A stretch of DNA of 64,000 nucleotides, taken from positions 186,001 to 250,000 of the forward strand of contig NW_026706160.1 in assembly GCF_029867415.1 (NCBI RefSeq). The letters are read 5' to 3'. This DNA comes from Vicia villosa (lineage: Eukaryota; Streptophyta; Magnoliopsida; Fabales; Fabaceae). Both the position numbers and the translations under genes were made by a program. Every line of letters starts with the position of its first letter. Positions within the stretch are counted from its first letter, which is position 1. Shown piece after piece: positions 44,456 to 58,429 of the stretch. Below the pieces are notes generated by a model. It was not told the DNA's origin. It saw only the letters and a list, made by a program, of their open reading frames with translations, and made no database searches.

Positions 44456-44918
44456 ATCATAATTTTTTTTATCTCCTAATCGTTGGAGTTGTAATGATAA
44501 TGAAGATTGAAATCTAGAAATGAAACCCAATAAAATTTAGTGAAAAGGAGAATAGTGTTGTTGAGAGAAAAAGAAGAATGAAGAGAGAAATTGATGGAAG
44601 AGTGTGGCTTTTGAAATGGTCTATCTCAAATGGTATGAAAGATAGAATGGAGAAAGAGAAAAGAAAAGAAGAACGAATAGGGAAGGAAAGAAGGGAAATG
44701 AATGAGCATATGAGAGGTTTGTTGAAGAGAGGGAAATGTAAGTGAAAAATGAAAAGGTTAAGAATAGATATTGTAAGATACAATATGAATGAATTATGTA
44801 AGGATCAACTATTGAGATTTCCAAAAATTTAGAAGATAAAGCGATGGAGAATAGTATAATAGACGTATTGGAAAGAGAAAGGTAGTAATTAAGCAACCTA
44901 TAAAATGAAATAAAAGTA
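44456..44918. other. AT-rich non-coding interval before the Helitron
   Basis: Purine-rich on the plus strand, giving long pyrimidine-rich minus-strand frames without any domain. Nothing else is recognised. Confidence 0.5.
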
Positions 44919-47900
44919 TCAACTATTATAATAAGAAATTTGAATCCCCATCTAATTACATACTAATCCTAAAGTAATCCATGGATAACTCAATTTTTAC
45001 GGTTAAAAACGTCATTACGGAATATTTCAATTTTAATTATTAAGAGTTAGTTTCATCATTACTATTCACGTGCCCCATCAGGAAATTGATTCTTCAACAT
45101 CTCCCCTATTCGCATCAAATAATTCAATTTCAATAAAATGCACATTCCAAGGAACAATTCATTTCTTGCGACTCTGCACATTCAAGTAGGCGGCTAAATT
45201 CATTTCTTATAGTTAAGGGTTGTGCAATTGATGTTCTCCATACAATCCATCGCCCTATCATATTATTCTTCATCATCTATATTAAATCAAACATTCCTAA
45301 ACCCTTGCATATACCGTCCTCTTTCGATTTCTTCTTCTCACCGTCAAACGGAGGCCTCGTCTTCAAAACGCATGCGATCTCCTCGCTCTGATCCAAACGG
45401 TAGCCTTTGTAATTTGATTCTGGTCCGATTCGAAACCCTTCTTCACTTTCTCATGAACATGCAGCGGCAGCCTCCGATGTAGGTTTGAATCGTTGAGGTT
45501 GAATCGTTATATGAAGATGATGATGTTACATTCTTGAAACCAGTTCTGAATCTTCAAAACAGGGTGAGAACTTTTTGAATTTTATGTTCTTTCTTTAATC
45601 TCTCTCAATGACTCTGAAGGGTTTTTGTGATATAAAAATGATGAACAAAGTTTCAAGGGTTTTTTGTATGAATGCAACTATGGCTTTTTTGATGAATTGA
45701 ATACTGTGTTCTTTTTCTTTCTTCACATAATTTCTGAAAAATTTGTGTTGATGAGAAAGTGAAGATGAAACTTTTTTTAGGGTTTGATTGTTCTCTACGG
45801 CTGATGTTTCTGAACAGTGATCTCTGCCTTGGGAATTGTGTATTGAATGCTTATATATGCTTACTTAATTAAGGTTTTTCTCATTTTGTTTGTAGGCCTG
45901 TTATGAAATTCTCTATTGGGCTTTTGCAAGTACTGATTTTTTGTTCTTAATGAACCGTGATTTTTTTATGCTGTAACTATGATGAAAATCTTTTACTGAC
46001 CTTCTGATTTAGTTGTTTACAAAATTTTTGATTTTTAATTATAAACAAATTGAGATAAATCTTTGAAAATATTTTCGATCATAAGGTTTTAACTTTATTT
46101 CTGTTTCTGTTTTCTGAATTTGGTGATTATTATTATAGATTTGGAAGAAATTGATTTTTTTTGTTGATTATGAATTGAACAGAGAATGTGAAAGTTTCTT
46201 TTGCAGACGATGAGTACCATATTTGAGTGATATGAACGCAAATACAGCGAGCTTTAATGATGGTAGTTGAGATCTACTAGATTTCACTCTTTTCATTTTT
46301 TGTTGGTATTTTAAAATTTTAATTGGTGGGTGTGATCTTTGTTATAGAATAATGATGGTAATTATAGAATAACCAGATTTTTTGACAACATTTGATAATT
46401 TATTTATTTCTAATCAGAAATTTGGTTGTTTATTAATATATTTATTGAAATTGCTTTATTTTTTTGTGTGAAGGTTGGGCTTAAAGAGAAGTCTACAATC
46501 AAATAATAGTGTGAATGATCCAAGCATTTTTTCGTTTTCAAGTTCAGAACGTTAATGATACTTTTTTTTCATTCTTTCATATTTTTTTATGTTTTTATAC
46601 TGTATTGATGTTTCAGTTTTCAAGTTCTTGAGATTGTTTTCTCCAAGAAATTGGACCATAATTTCCAGTTCAATTCTTTCCACCATGTTATAGATTGTTT
46701 GTTATAAACATTTTTAAAAGTTCCAACCTTTCCAAGTTGAATAAATTTTGCAAATTTTGTTTCTTTGGTTTTCTGAAAGTGCGGGAATTTATCTTCATGA
46801 TTTCTATGTTATGTAACTTTAGTATCTAATGGAGGGAGAGACTGTAGTTGGTTAATTATAGGTTCTCTTTGAAACCAAATGTGACGAGTGTAAATTTTTT
46901 TATGAAGTTGGTTTTTGTACCTTAGTTGAAGGATTTTGTTTTCTTAACTCACCAAATGATTTGCCTGTGAAAGAGATATTGTGTAAAAGCAAGCATAGTA
47001 GAAAGATATATTAAATATTTGTATAATGATTGTTATTACTTTAATTTCTAATACAATTGGATTATTTTTAATGTGAATTTGTTTCTATCTTGATTCTTCG
47101 GTATATTAGTATAGTAGCAATAAAATTCCAAAATAACTCGCATAATATTCACTTACAATTAGAATAAAAATACTATAGAACAATTCATTTATAACATACC
47201 TTTTTAGACTAATTTATTCTTTAAATTTATCTATAACTATTAATCTATTTGATATGTGGATAGTAATGAACAATAATATCTATTTAAATTTTTAATACAA
47301 AATTATAAATTTTCCTTAATAATGGATCATTTGACTTTTATTTATTTATTTACGTGATCCTTATTTTTATAAAAGGAAAAATATTGTTTATATTATTTAG
47401 ATTTAATTTTTAACTGATATTTAATTGAGTAAAGTGATAATAATAATGATATACTATCAATATCGATATTGTGAATTAAAATGTGACAATAATAACGATA
47501 CACTATTAATATCAATATTGTGAGTAAATAATAATCAAGTTTAATATCTATTTTTTATTACTATTAATCGTTATTATTCAATAATAATAATATTTTATTA
47601 TTAATATTTAATTTTTAGAATTTTTAAAATCGAAAATTTAATATTTATAATATATTTTATTTTAAACCCTAAACCCTAAATATTTTAATTAAATCATCAT
47701 TTATTAACTTTAATTTATAGTTCTTAAGTGATGGTTACTACTTTCTTAAATATTTTTTAATTAAAAAATAAAAAATTAAATTAAATTCATTCACATATTC
47801 ATTATGATTATTTTTAAAACATATCATTAAATATTTATTTAATATATGATTATAAAATCATATAATATCAATAGAATCCATAAATTTACAATACAGAAAA

Positions 47901-48208
47901 ATTTAAAAATTATAGGCATGCCCGACGGTCCGAACTTTTTTTTCTAACGGGCCGACAAAATATTTACTTAAATTGAACAAATATTATAATATTATAGATC
48001 ATATGTTCTAACGGGCCGACAAAATATAGGTTTTTGTAATCCATATATTAAATTTTTTGAATTTTTACTAAAACATTTATTTTTACTGAACGAGACTACT
48101 TAATTTATATATCTTTCATATACTCTTATTAACCATTATTATATTTTATTTATTTATTATTTATAATACATTTGCGCGACCCGTGCGAACGCACGGGTCT
48201 CTCGCTAG
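44919..48208 (+). mobile_element. Probable non-autonomous Helitron, perhaps with a captured gene fragment
   Basis: The right end is a typical Helitron 3' terminus: hairpin GACCCGTGC-GAAC-GCACGGGTC (48178-48199), five bases, then CTAG followed by host T (48209). The left end is less certain; TCAACTATTATAATAAG at 44919, preceded by A, fits the TC start and A|T insertion rule. No Rep/helicase is encoded. The left part (about 45170-45560) is GC-richer and looks like leader and exon of a gene (a frame of 86 codons at 45222-45482 with no known family), followed by T-rich, intron-like DNA to about 46500, suggesting capture. AT-rich filler follows. Confidence 0.55.
48178..48208 (+). other. Helitron 3' terminal hairpin and CTAG end
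   Basis: Perfect 9-bp stem with GAAC loop, then TCTCG and CTAG. This is the termination signal for rolling-circle transposition. Confidence 0.8.
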
Positions 48209-48209
48209 T

Positions 48210-48777
48210 GTTAATAATTACTCAATAGATTAAGGATAAAAAATTACCATTAGGGGGACGAAATGAGCTCTTTAATTAGCTCTAATTAGGATTAAGAAGT
48301 AAATTTGATGGTATTCAATTTTCTTATAGTAAAAGTAGATAAAAGTAGATTTTGAGAAAATCTAACTTACTCAACCAAATATGGTGTTTGTTCTAGTGCA
48401 AATTAAAATTCTATTTGATCAATAACAAAATAGCACACACAATGTTGAGACAGTTTACCAGAAAATGTGATGAAGTAACACCAATAAGCAACACAAATAA
48501 CACATTTAGTTGTTAGCCCAGTTATCTCTAAACTTACCTACGTCGTGATGACAACAGCCAAGTGAAAAGAAATTCACTAATCATTAGCCAATAGTATGCG
48601 ATTGTCTCGTCTAAACTCTCTTAATCCAGTGTCATTTTTCTAATACTACCCTTAAAGTTCAATCAAGGCTCTCCTTGAATATAAGACCACTCTCAATTTT
48701 ACTCAAACACTCTCATAAGTCTTTGGACTATTAAAATAATATGAGGTGTGATAAGTCACAATTACAATCAAATACTC
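48210..48777. other. Non-coding interval
   Basis: No gene, RNA or repeat boundary recognised. Confidence 0.4.
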
Positions 48778-49151
48778 TAAGATATTCAAAAGTTTACCTT
48801 GGAAGAGTTCAAAAGTTTTGGTTACATCCAAGAAAAAGTGAGGAAATCCAACACTAGAGTTAAATTAAACTCAATTTGGTTAGCTCTAATTTGGTGCATT
48901 TGGATAATGAGAAATGCCATTATTTTTGATAATGCTTCTTTTAGCTTTGAAGTGGTGATCTCCAACATTTTGTTCTTTTCTTGGAGATGGTTGTGTAATA
49001 GTGACTCTACTTCTAGGACTATTTTTTATGATTGGTACAAGTTACCCTTAAACTGTTTTAACTCTATTTAGAGTTCTTGTTGTAAGGGTTGCACCCCTAG
49101 TGCGATATCTTATATCATTGCTTATTAAAAAAAAAAAAACAAACAAAAAAA
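48778..49151 (+). mobile_element. 5'-truncated LINE (3' end only)
   Basis: Encodes the last about 90 codons of an L1-type ORF2 (LNSIWLALIWCIWIMRNAIIF, a zf-RVT-type C-terminal region), then a short 3' UTR and an A-rich tail (49127-49151). The flanking 8-bp AAATACTC (48770-48777 and 49152-49159) is a plausible target duplication. The coding part ends at 49071. Confidence 0.8.
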
Positions 49152-49159
49152 AAATACTC

Positions 49160-50001
49160 AATGGAAACAAGAAAACAACAAACTAAATTCTTAAGGTCCG
49201 AGTCTTCAAACCAGATGAATCCTCTTCTTAAATAGCAACAAGAAAAAGCCTAAAAGGGGTTTGACATAAAACTGGTTGGTTTCCAAAAAGAACGAGACGA
49301 ATAATTCTTCATCAAAGCCAATTATAAATCTTGAAGAAATTAACTCTAAATAAATAACTTTATGGCATAAATAAGAATCTCAATATTTTTAAATAGATCT
49401 AGAATAAAATGTATTTCAAATAAATTTTTGATTGAAAAGAAAAAACAAATTTTACTAAACTGATATTCAATCAAATAAACTACGCGCACCAAAAACAGAT
49501 AGAGACATAATGTTGCCTACAAAAATGATGACTGAAACAAGACCTTTTGGTTTTGGTTTTGGTTTTGGTTGTTGTCTACTTAAAAATAAATCGAGTCGGG
49601 GATATAGTTAACATGAAGAATTATCACTTCACTTTCTCTCATTGCATTGCTTAAACATTTCATTCATTTACAAGCAGAAGGTCGAGGCACGCATATATAG
49701 TTTATTGAGTGAATGTTTAAGAAACTTTTTAGCAATCTAAATGTTATTCTTCTTTAATTAAGCTTGTAAAGGTGAAAAGGGGAATATTTGCTTTTCAATC
49801 ATATTTAAATAACGGTGAATTCTTATCTACCCACTCAAAAAATAGAGTAAAGTTATCGCCGGTATAAAATACCTTGGAAATAATAAAGAGTTATACTAAT
49901 TAATAAAAGTCAACCATTTAAATAAAATGTTCAATTCAAACATTATCATAAACTTGAATACTATTATTAGAGATCAACAATCAACCTATAGAAAAATAAA
50001 A
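49160..50001. other. Non-coding interval downstream of the HSP70 pseudogene
   Basis: AT-rich. A short TTTTGG hexanucleotide repeat lies at 49545-49571. No gene is seen. Confidence 0.5.
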
Positions 50002-51522
<1,521 letters not shown>

Positions 51523-52076
51523 AATATTACAAGCAAGTGAATGATGAAGATTAAAAGAAAGGGAAAAAAAACTCACTTTAAAATTAAGAAGAAGTAAGCA
51601 GCAGAATTTTTTGGTTATGATCTCACACTAGTTTCTTTTATATTGCTGACTTGCCGGGGGTCCCGATTAAAACAGTGTATTTTGTTTTAGAAAACTCAAC
51701 TGACGCTCACGATGTTTCATTGTCCTCCTAGCTCTTGTTATTTTTCCGACTAGAAGAATACACTAACCGAATTACTATTTGAATTTTCTACCTTCCATCT
51801 TTCAGTGCAAACTGCTTTCAAATTTGAAGGGTATATCTATAACCAAAGATAATGTGGCTTTTGGGTTGGCCTATTTTTTTTTTTTTCAATATTACCCTTA
51901 GCATTGGTAACTGCTCATAACTTTGTTAACCGGTGGAAACTAAAATAAAACTACCAATTGGCATTTGTTACTGCTCATAACTTTGTTAATGGGTGGAAAC
52001 TAAAACTACCAACCTTAAATTCCAATTTTAGATGCACCGCCTTTCTTTGTCGTGGCTTAACTAACAGCTATTTTTC
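51523..52076. other. Upstream region of the HSP70 pseudogene
   Basis: No TATA box or clear heat-shock element set was found. It contains a tandem duplication of about 61 bp at 51898-52013 (both copies have ACTGCTCATAACTTTGTTAA and GGTGGAAACTAAAA). Confidence 0.5.
51898..52013. repeat. Two tandem copies of a 61-bp unit
   Basis: Copies are marked by GCATTGGTAACTGCTCATAA and GCATTTGTTACTGCTCATAA. They differ by a few substitutions and a small indel. Confidence 0.8.
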
Positions 52077-52124
52077 AAAAGCAATAATAATATTTTTTTT
52101 TTTTTTGATGGAAAACTCATTGCA

Positions 52125-55100
52125 TTAAGAAGAAAAGTCCCCAGAGGACAATACTAGCCAAGACCTATCACCAAATAATCTGCCCAAACCAACAAGATTA
52201 TGGGCTTCAGTGTTTTGCTGCCTGCATAAGTACAAAACAGACCCAAGAGAAAAACTGCTAAGCAAGCATCTAACATCAGTAGCTATAAGTTCGATAGAAG
52301 CAAACTGTCTAACACAATTAATGCAATCAACAACATTTAAGGCATCAGATTGAACCAAAATCTTCTCGATGTGGAGCTCTTTAGCCAACCTTAGACCCCA
52401 TCTAATAGCCAGAACTTCAGCCGTAGCTGGATCCACCTGTATGGCTTCCTTCTTACATGCAGCATAGATGAGTTTTGAGTTCCCTGTCTTTATCATGCAG
52501 CCAAAGGTGGCAAAACCGTCCTCGAAGCAACCGGCATCAGTCTGAATTGTGAAGACCTCTCTGTCATGGCAAGCATATTCGGTTTGAGGAGTCACACGCA
52601 CGTTTTTGGCCATAGGTACCTGCAAATTAAATTCAGCCACATAGTCCCAAGTTTCTATTGCTACCAGATGAGGATCCTTGATTTGCTGCTGGAAATGCCT
52701 CAGATTCCTTGCATTCCACACCTTCCACATTAGTGTGCACATTAATTGGGCTGATAGAGTTTTGGGATCCTCTAAGCACACGAGCAGCCAATCAAAAATA
52801 TCAGTCTCAGGCGCAATTCTGAATCCAAGGGGGGAGGAGAAACAAGCTAACCTGGAGAATTCACATTCGAGGAACAGATGTTTGGTGGATTCCTCATGCA
52901 CACCACAGAAAGAGCGGGCAGTATCGATTTTGATACCCTTTTTAAGTAGGTTAGTTTTTGTAGGAAGAATATCCTTGCCCAACCTCCACAGAAAATTCTT
53001 CACCCTTGGATGCAAGCTAACATGCCAAACCTTCTTCCATAAATGACAATCGAAAGCATTTGATGGCCCTGGTTTCTTCTTCATCAAATCATTCTGAAGA
53101 CTATGGTATGCTGATCGCGCAGAGTAGCAGCCGTGTTTCTCACTATGCCAAATCAGTTCATCACTTGGTCTGCGGAAGGAGAGTGGAATGCTAAGGATGT
53201 GTTTCGCCTCCGTAGGATCAAAACAGTTATTAACCACCTCATAGTTCCAACAGCTGAGATCTTGGTCAATCAACTCACTCACCGTGGCATTAGGCTCCAG
53301 TAAGTTAGTTGTTCTCCTAGGTTTAAAACCGCTGATACCGGGAATCCAACGATCCTTCCAAATTCTGACTTTAGTACCTGTACCAATCAGCCATCTCGCC
53401 CCCTTAGAGACACACTCCTTCGCACTCAGTATGCTACGCCACGCATAACTGGGGCAGAAACCAGGTTGAGCTTCTTCAATGGAACATTTGGGGTAGTAGC
53501 GGCATTTAAAAATTCTGGATAGAAGCGAGGATTCATCCGACAGTAATCCCCAATAGTGCTTGCCCAGAAGGCTGGTATTGAAGTTCCATATGCCTCTGAA
53601 CCCCATGCCCCCAACTTCCTTTGAACAAGCCAACTTCTCCCAACTGATCCAGTGCACTTTTCGCTCCCCGTTCTTAGCACCCCACCAAAATTTGGCCAAC
53701 ATACTCTCAATCTCGTGACAAACCCCAGCAGGAAGCCGAAAACAACTCATGACGTAGCTTGGGATAGCCTGTGCTACTGCTTTGATAAGGATTTCTTTCC
53801 CGGACCTAGACAAATATTTCTCTTTCCAGCCTTTAATTTTCTTCCAGACTCGGTCAATCACCATGCTGAAAATCTCCTTTTTAGATCTTCCAAGAATAAT
53901 GGGGAGGCCAAGGTATTTAGAGTGTCGCATCACCGTCTTTACCTGCATCCTATTGCGGATCCTTTCTTTCACATCATCAAGCACATTTTGACTGAACGAC
54001 GCTTCTAATTTATCTAAATTCACCACTTGTCCCGATGCTTCTTGGTAGACTTTAAGGATATTCATAATGCAGCTTGCTTCTGTTTCACTTGCCCGAGCAA
54101 ACAATAAGCTGTCATCTGCAAAGAAGAGGTGAGAAATTGTGGGCGCCTGTCTTGCAACTTTAATCCCATGGATGTTTTTGTTCTTGCACGCTTCCTTTAA
54201 AAGACCTGAAAAAACGTTAGCACAAATAATAAACAGATAGGGTGAAAGGGGATCTCCTTGTCGGAGCCCCCTTTCCGGTGTAAAAACTTTGCTTGGCTGC
54301 CTGTTCACCAAGATTTTATACGACACCGTCGAGATACACCTATGAATAAGGGCTATCATGTTGTCCGGAAAGCCCATTGCTGCAAGTGTACCAACGACGA
54401 AATCCCATTACAATCTGTCGTAAGCCTTAGACATATCAAGTTTCAGCGCCATAACACCTTTTTTTCCCTTCTTCTTTTTCTTCATCCAGTGAAAACATTC
54501 CATGGCTATGAGGGCGTTATCCGTAATCAACCTCCCTTGGACAAAAGCACTTTGTTCTTCATCTATAATCTCAGGAAGGATAGTTTTGATTCTATTGGCT
54601 ATGGTCTTCGTAACGATCTTCATAATCACGTTACATAGGCTGATGGGGCGAAAATCCTTAGGAGTTTGTGGGTTTTTGCACTTTGGGATGAGTGTAATAA
54701 AGGTATTGTTGAAGCTACTAGGGTCTTTGCCGCTGTTTAGGATCTCCAGGACCATGCTGCAGACATCAGCCCCCACTATATGCCAGTACTTTTGATAAAA
54801 CAGTGCCGGCAACCCATCCGGTCCCGGGGCTTTGAGAGGATGCATCTGAAAGATGGCTTCCTTTACTTCAACAGCAGAAAATTCAGATGCACACCAACTT
54901 ACCAGATTCGGCCTTAGCTTATCTTTTACCACATAACAAACTCCTGCAATGTTAGTAGGTGAGGACGAAGCAAAAATGTTTGCAAAGTAGTTCACTAGAA
55001 TCCTTTCACAATGGTCATCACCTTTCCACCAACACCCTAGTTCGTCCTTCAGTTTTTTAATGGTATTGGTGTTCCTCCTCTGGCTTGCTTTCCCATGGAA

Positions 55101-55817
55101 AAACTTTGTATTGCGATCTCCTTGCTTTAACCAAACAGCTCTACTCCTTTGGCGCCAGCAAGTTTCTTCCACCAGTAAGAGATTGTTTCTCTGTTTTTCA
55201 AGGGCTCTATGATTCTTAATTCCTTCCTTACTTGCAGCCCAGGCCGTGTCCTCATCCATCAAATGCTCTATCCTCTTAATTTCCTTCCCTACTGCTCCAA
55301 TCCTGTACTCCTTAAATTCCCGATCCAGGTTCTGCATAGCTTTAATCTTCATTTGTCCCTGGACATGGCTTCCATTCCACATCTGTTCCACTATAGCTTC
55401 GCACTTAGGATCCTTAGACCATGCCTCCTCAAAGCGAAAAACATGGGTCCTCCTACGATTCTCCTCACCGTCAAAAGCCTCTAGGTCAACTCTAATAGCT
55501 GCATGGTCAGACCCAAAGCGACCTAAATGAAACACTTTAACCGGCGCAAATCTGTTGATGAAACTACTAGTAGCGATGCCTCTGTCGAGACGACACTGAA
55601 TATTAGCCCCATCGTGTCTTCCATTAGTCCACGTATATGGATACCCTTCATAGCCTAAGTCGATAAGCTCACAAAGATCCATGACTTGGCGTCCCCGCGA
55701 CAATTGGCTAGCGGTTCTAACATTGCCTCCCTGTTTATCTCCTTCAGACAGAACATCATTGAAATCTCCTATAAAAATTGATCTCTCACCCCCTCTCTGT
55801 GACAACGAATGCACCAA
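52125..55817 (-). pseudogene. LINE ORF2: endonuclease (partial), reverse transcriptase, RNase H
   Basis: One frame of about 1230 codons with a single stop (TAA 54410-54408, after KAYDRL, directly in front of WDF). Order: C-terminal part of an APE-type endonuclease (IFIGDFNDVL, SDHAAIRVD); RT (KAPGPDGLPA, FRPISLCNV, KLDMSKAYD, LRQGDPLSPYLF, catalytic FADD at 54122-54111, KYLGLP); a zf-RVT region (LWHSEKHGCYSARSAYHSL, VKNFLWRLGKDILPT); and a plant-type RNase H (IQTDAGCFEDG, TAEVLAIRWGL, VQSDALNVVDCI). The N-terminal half of the endonuclease is missing; the frame meets ORF1 sequence at about 55800. ORF2 nicks the target and copies the LINE RNA. Confidence 0.92.
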
Positions 55818-56296
55818 GTTCCATTCCTGTGAGCCTCCTTCTGATCCATCTCTTCAAACTCTCCCAAGATACCTCCAAGTTTCCTCGCCATGGCCTCAGA
55901 TCTGAGCATAAGGGGCAGCTCATAGATTCGAACCCAAAATGATCCATAATGCATATTCAGTGCCGACGGTTGCTCTTGCCCAGACACACGAGACAGGACC
56001 AAGAGATTCCTGTCGAAACTCCATGGGCCACTTTTCAAGACATATTCCAAATCCCTCTTGGTTGTGAATCGAAAGAGGAATAAGTTTTTGCTCAGTTCTT
56101 GCGTTTCAACAGGATTCTTGAGTTTCCACGCGTTTATCATAGTGCTTGTGAACGCCCTAGCATTGAAACCTCCTTCTGTCCATAGCTTCCCGGCAAGGGT
56201 CCTTTGAAAGATCTCTTCTTCGCAAACTTCGTCACCTTCTGCTACAACTCCTTCTTCTTCTTCCTTCGATAACGGAATGTTCTTCCATTTGTCCAT
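55769..56296 (-). pseudogene. LINE ORF1 fragment (DUF4283)
   Basis: 175 codons from ATG 56296 (MDKWKNIPL). The DUF4283 core is clear: RTLAGKLWTEGGFN, NLFLFRFTTKRDLEYVLKSG, PWSFDRNLLVL, FWVRIYELPL. It stops shortly after MDQKEAHRNG, where the domain's end and zinc knuckle should follow; from there the DNA is ORF2 endonuclease in another frame, so the last codons are out of frame. Plant L1 ORF1 proteins bind the element RNA. The junction marks an internal deletion. Confidence 0.85.
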
Positions 56297-56555
56297 CGCA
56301 GTCCCAAAGAGCCACGGGTAAGACTAATCTCAACAAGCTGAGACGATAATGACTTCCAGTTGGAAGAGATGAGCCACCAAGGTGGGAGAAGAGCCAGAAA
56401 ACTGGGGAGGAAAACGCCGCCACTAAACCCTAGAAGGGAGGGGGAGAGGGATACACGATAAGTTTTTAGTGAGAGAAAGTCTGACCTCTCTCTAGAAACA
56501 CGTGGGTATATAAAAGCAATAATAATATAATAATAACTAGTAAAGACAATAATAA

Positions 56556-56585
56556 CTAGTAACGACCCGTGTGTCACACGGATCG
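56556..56585 (-). other. Helitron 3' end (minus strand) with terminal hairpin
   Basis: On the minus strand: GATCCGTGTG-A-CACACGGGTC hairpin with one G:T-type mismatch, then GTTA, CTAG and host T. The element would extend to the right; its 5' end was not found. AATAACTAGTAA occurs twice, 19 bp apart (56532 and 56551), at this end. Confidence 0.55.
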
Positions 56586-56716
56586 CGCAAAGTCGATATA
56601 AATATTAAATAAATATTATATATTTATAGTTAAGAAATATATATAAAAAAAGTAAGAATTAGTAGAAAAAAAATTCAGTGTTGATTGTCATATAAATATT
56701 AATTTAATTTATTAAG

Positions 56717-57107
56717 GAGTGTTTCTCGAATTTTATGGATTGGTACTTTTTTTGTAAAGAAAAGAAAGTCGAGGAGGATAAATGGGGAGTTGTTTGGCTT
56801 GCAACTACTTCGTCTATATGGTTTTTACGTAACAATATTTGTTTCTAGAATATTGGTTGGAATGTCGATAATACGGTTTGCAATATCAAGATTTTGGTTT
56901 GAAAGTGGACGGTGTTAGGAGAAATTACTAATTCTAACTTTAGCTTTTACGACTTTAACAAATATCCTTTCCTATTTCTATCGTAACTTATTTGGTTGGT
57001 AATTTCTTTGTGTCTTTTTGCCGGGTTGTTTTCTCGTTATTTTGTGTAAAAAGGTTGGAGAACCTTAGTTCTCCCATTAATATCATCTTGCTTACACAAA
57101 AAAAAAA
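56717..57107 (+). mobile_element. 5'-truncated LINE (3' end only), second copy
   Basis: Translates with stops into the end of an L1 ORF2 (WGVVWLATTSSIWFLRNNICF), then a 3' UTR and A10 tail. The 8-bp TTATTAAG flanks it (56709-56716 and 57108-57115). Confidence 0.7.
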
Positions 57108-57115
57108 TTATTAAG

Positions 57116-58429
57116 TTGTAGTAATTGTCAGGTAATTGCTATTAAACTGAATATATGGTGGAAAAATAGGTTTGGTCCGTCGAACATGCCTATAATTTTT
57201 ATAATTGTTTATAATAGGGGTTAGTGTATGAGTGATTCATGGACTATTGACGTAAACCCTATTTTAATCAAGAGGCGAAATAAAAATAAAATGATGTTTA
57301 AACAAAAGAAATTAGAAACTTAGCTTTTTTTGATCCGGTGGGGCGCGTGGCTGAGAGATCTTTGATTAACCCTGAAAATTAGGCACAAAGAAAAGAAATG
57401 TTAGTGCATTAAAGACCTCATCAATTATAACGTGGCAGATCAAAAATTGTAACAATTTAGGCAAACAAATGAACAGGCAAAACCCCAAATGGGGAGCAAG
57501 TTAACCAGGGTTAGTGGACAACACCTACCAGTAAACCTAAGGCTACTAGGGTTAATAAATGGATCGAGGTTAACAAACCTAAAAATTTAATTGATTAAAA
57601 GTATATACAAAAAAATAATAATTTTTATTGTCTAAAAACAATTATTGATAAAATTGTGGAAAAATCGAGTTTACGATTAAAAAATAAATAATTATAATTT
57701 TACTATAAAAACTAATTTATTAAAATAAAAATATAACTAATAATAATCATAATAGAAAAAGAAAATAGAAAAAGAAAATAAGAAAATAAAATATAAGTAT
57801 TTATGTAATTAAAAATAAAAAGAAAATAAAAAAACTTAGCTCTACTCTTGTGTGGAAGAGCCTTGAGGGAACACCATGGAGCATCACGCCCTCTGTCATT
57901 AGATGAAATCCTGCGTTGATCCAAGGGCGTATATCTGAGGGCGCATCTTAGGTTTGAGTGAGAGAGTTGCATCGAATCTGTAAGCAATACTATTATTGCT
58001 AATTAAAAAAATTATGTGACTCGCATAGGGCTCGAACACACGCCTTGTACGATACCAGCATCTTTTCGTTACCAATGGTGCTGTGCTCATGATTTGTTAA
58101 CTGACTGGCTAGAAATTAATAACTAATAAAATAAATAACCAAATAAATTAATTCAAACTGAACTAGAGTGGGCCCCACATGCAGCCAATTGGAATAGGGA
58201 AGAGGAAGGTTTCGGTTGACCCGCCAATCATATTGTTCCATCGTGCCACGCAACAGTCAAAGAAAATCCAAGAAAATTTGACCACCGGAACAGTGACCTC
58301 CGGTCACCATCTCCGGCGAGCCAAAACCCCCAAAACCTACAAAACAAGCGAAACAATGCAAGAAAACTGCCCAGATATACTAAATCGAATGCTGCGAACA
58401 CGATGGCGTGGTTAGTTTTCATTAATAGC
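57116..58429. other. Non-coding interval before the Tekay-type LTR
   Basis: No gene found; the ORFs here are short and lack domains. On the minus strand GTGTTCGAGCCC (58039-58028) matches a tRNA-type B box and lies downstream of ATTGGTAACG, so a tRNA-derived SINE head is possible but weak. 58160-58420 is GC-richer and gene-like without a recognisable protein. Confidence 0.4.

Larger units (their letters stand above)
52093..56511 (-). mobile_element. L1-type LINE retrotransposon, nearly full length (about 4.4 kb)
   Basis: A perfect 17-bp target duplication AAAAGCAATAATAATAT flanks it (52077-52093 and 56512-56528). A run of 14 A on the minus strand (52106-52093) is the tail. It encodes a DUF4283-type ORF1 start, endonuclease C-terminus, RT, zf-RVT and RNase H. 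The end of ORF1 and the start of ORF2 are missing and RT has one stop codon. The 5' UTR (56511-56297) is pyrimidine-rich. The long intact duplication indicates fairly recent insertion by target-primed reverse transcription. Confidence 0.93.

Noticed and set aside
43906..44896. Several overlapping minus-strand ORFs rich in Phe, Ser, Leu and Ile
   Set aside because: Purine-rich plus strand and tandem repeats give pyrimidine codons. The frames overlap and none has a domain.
47660..47685. AAACCCTAAACCCTAAA, telomere-like
   Set aside because: Only two units in AT-rich DNA, with no array. Chance is likely.
58005..58095. tRNA gene or SINE head on the minus strand
   Set aside because: A B-box-like GTTCGAGCC is present, but no convincing A box, cloverleaf or SINE tail. 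Left as a weak note only.
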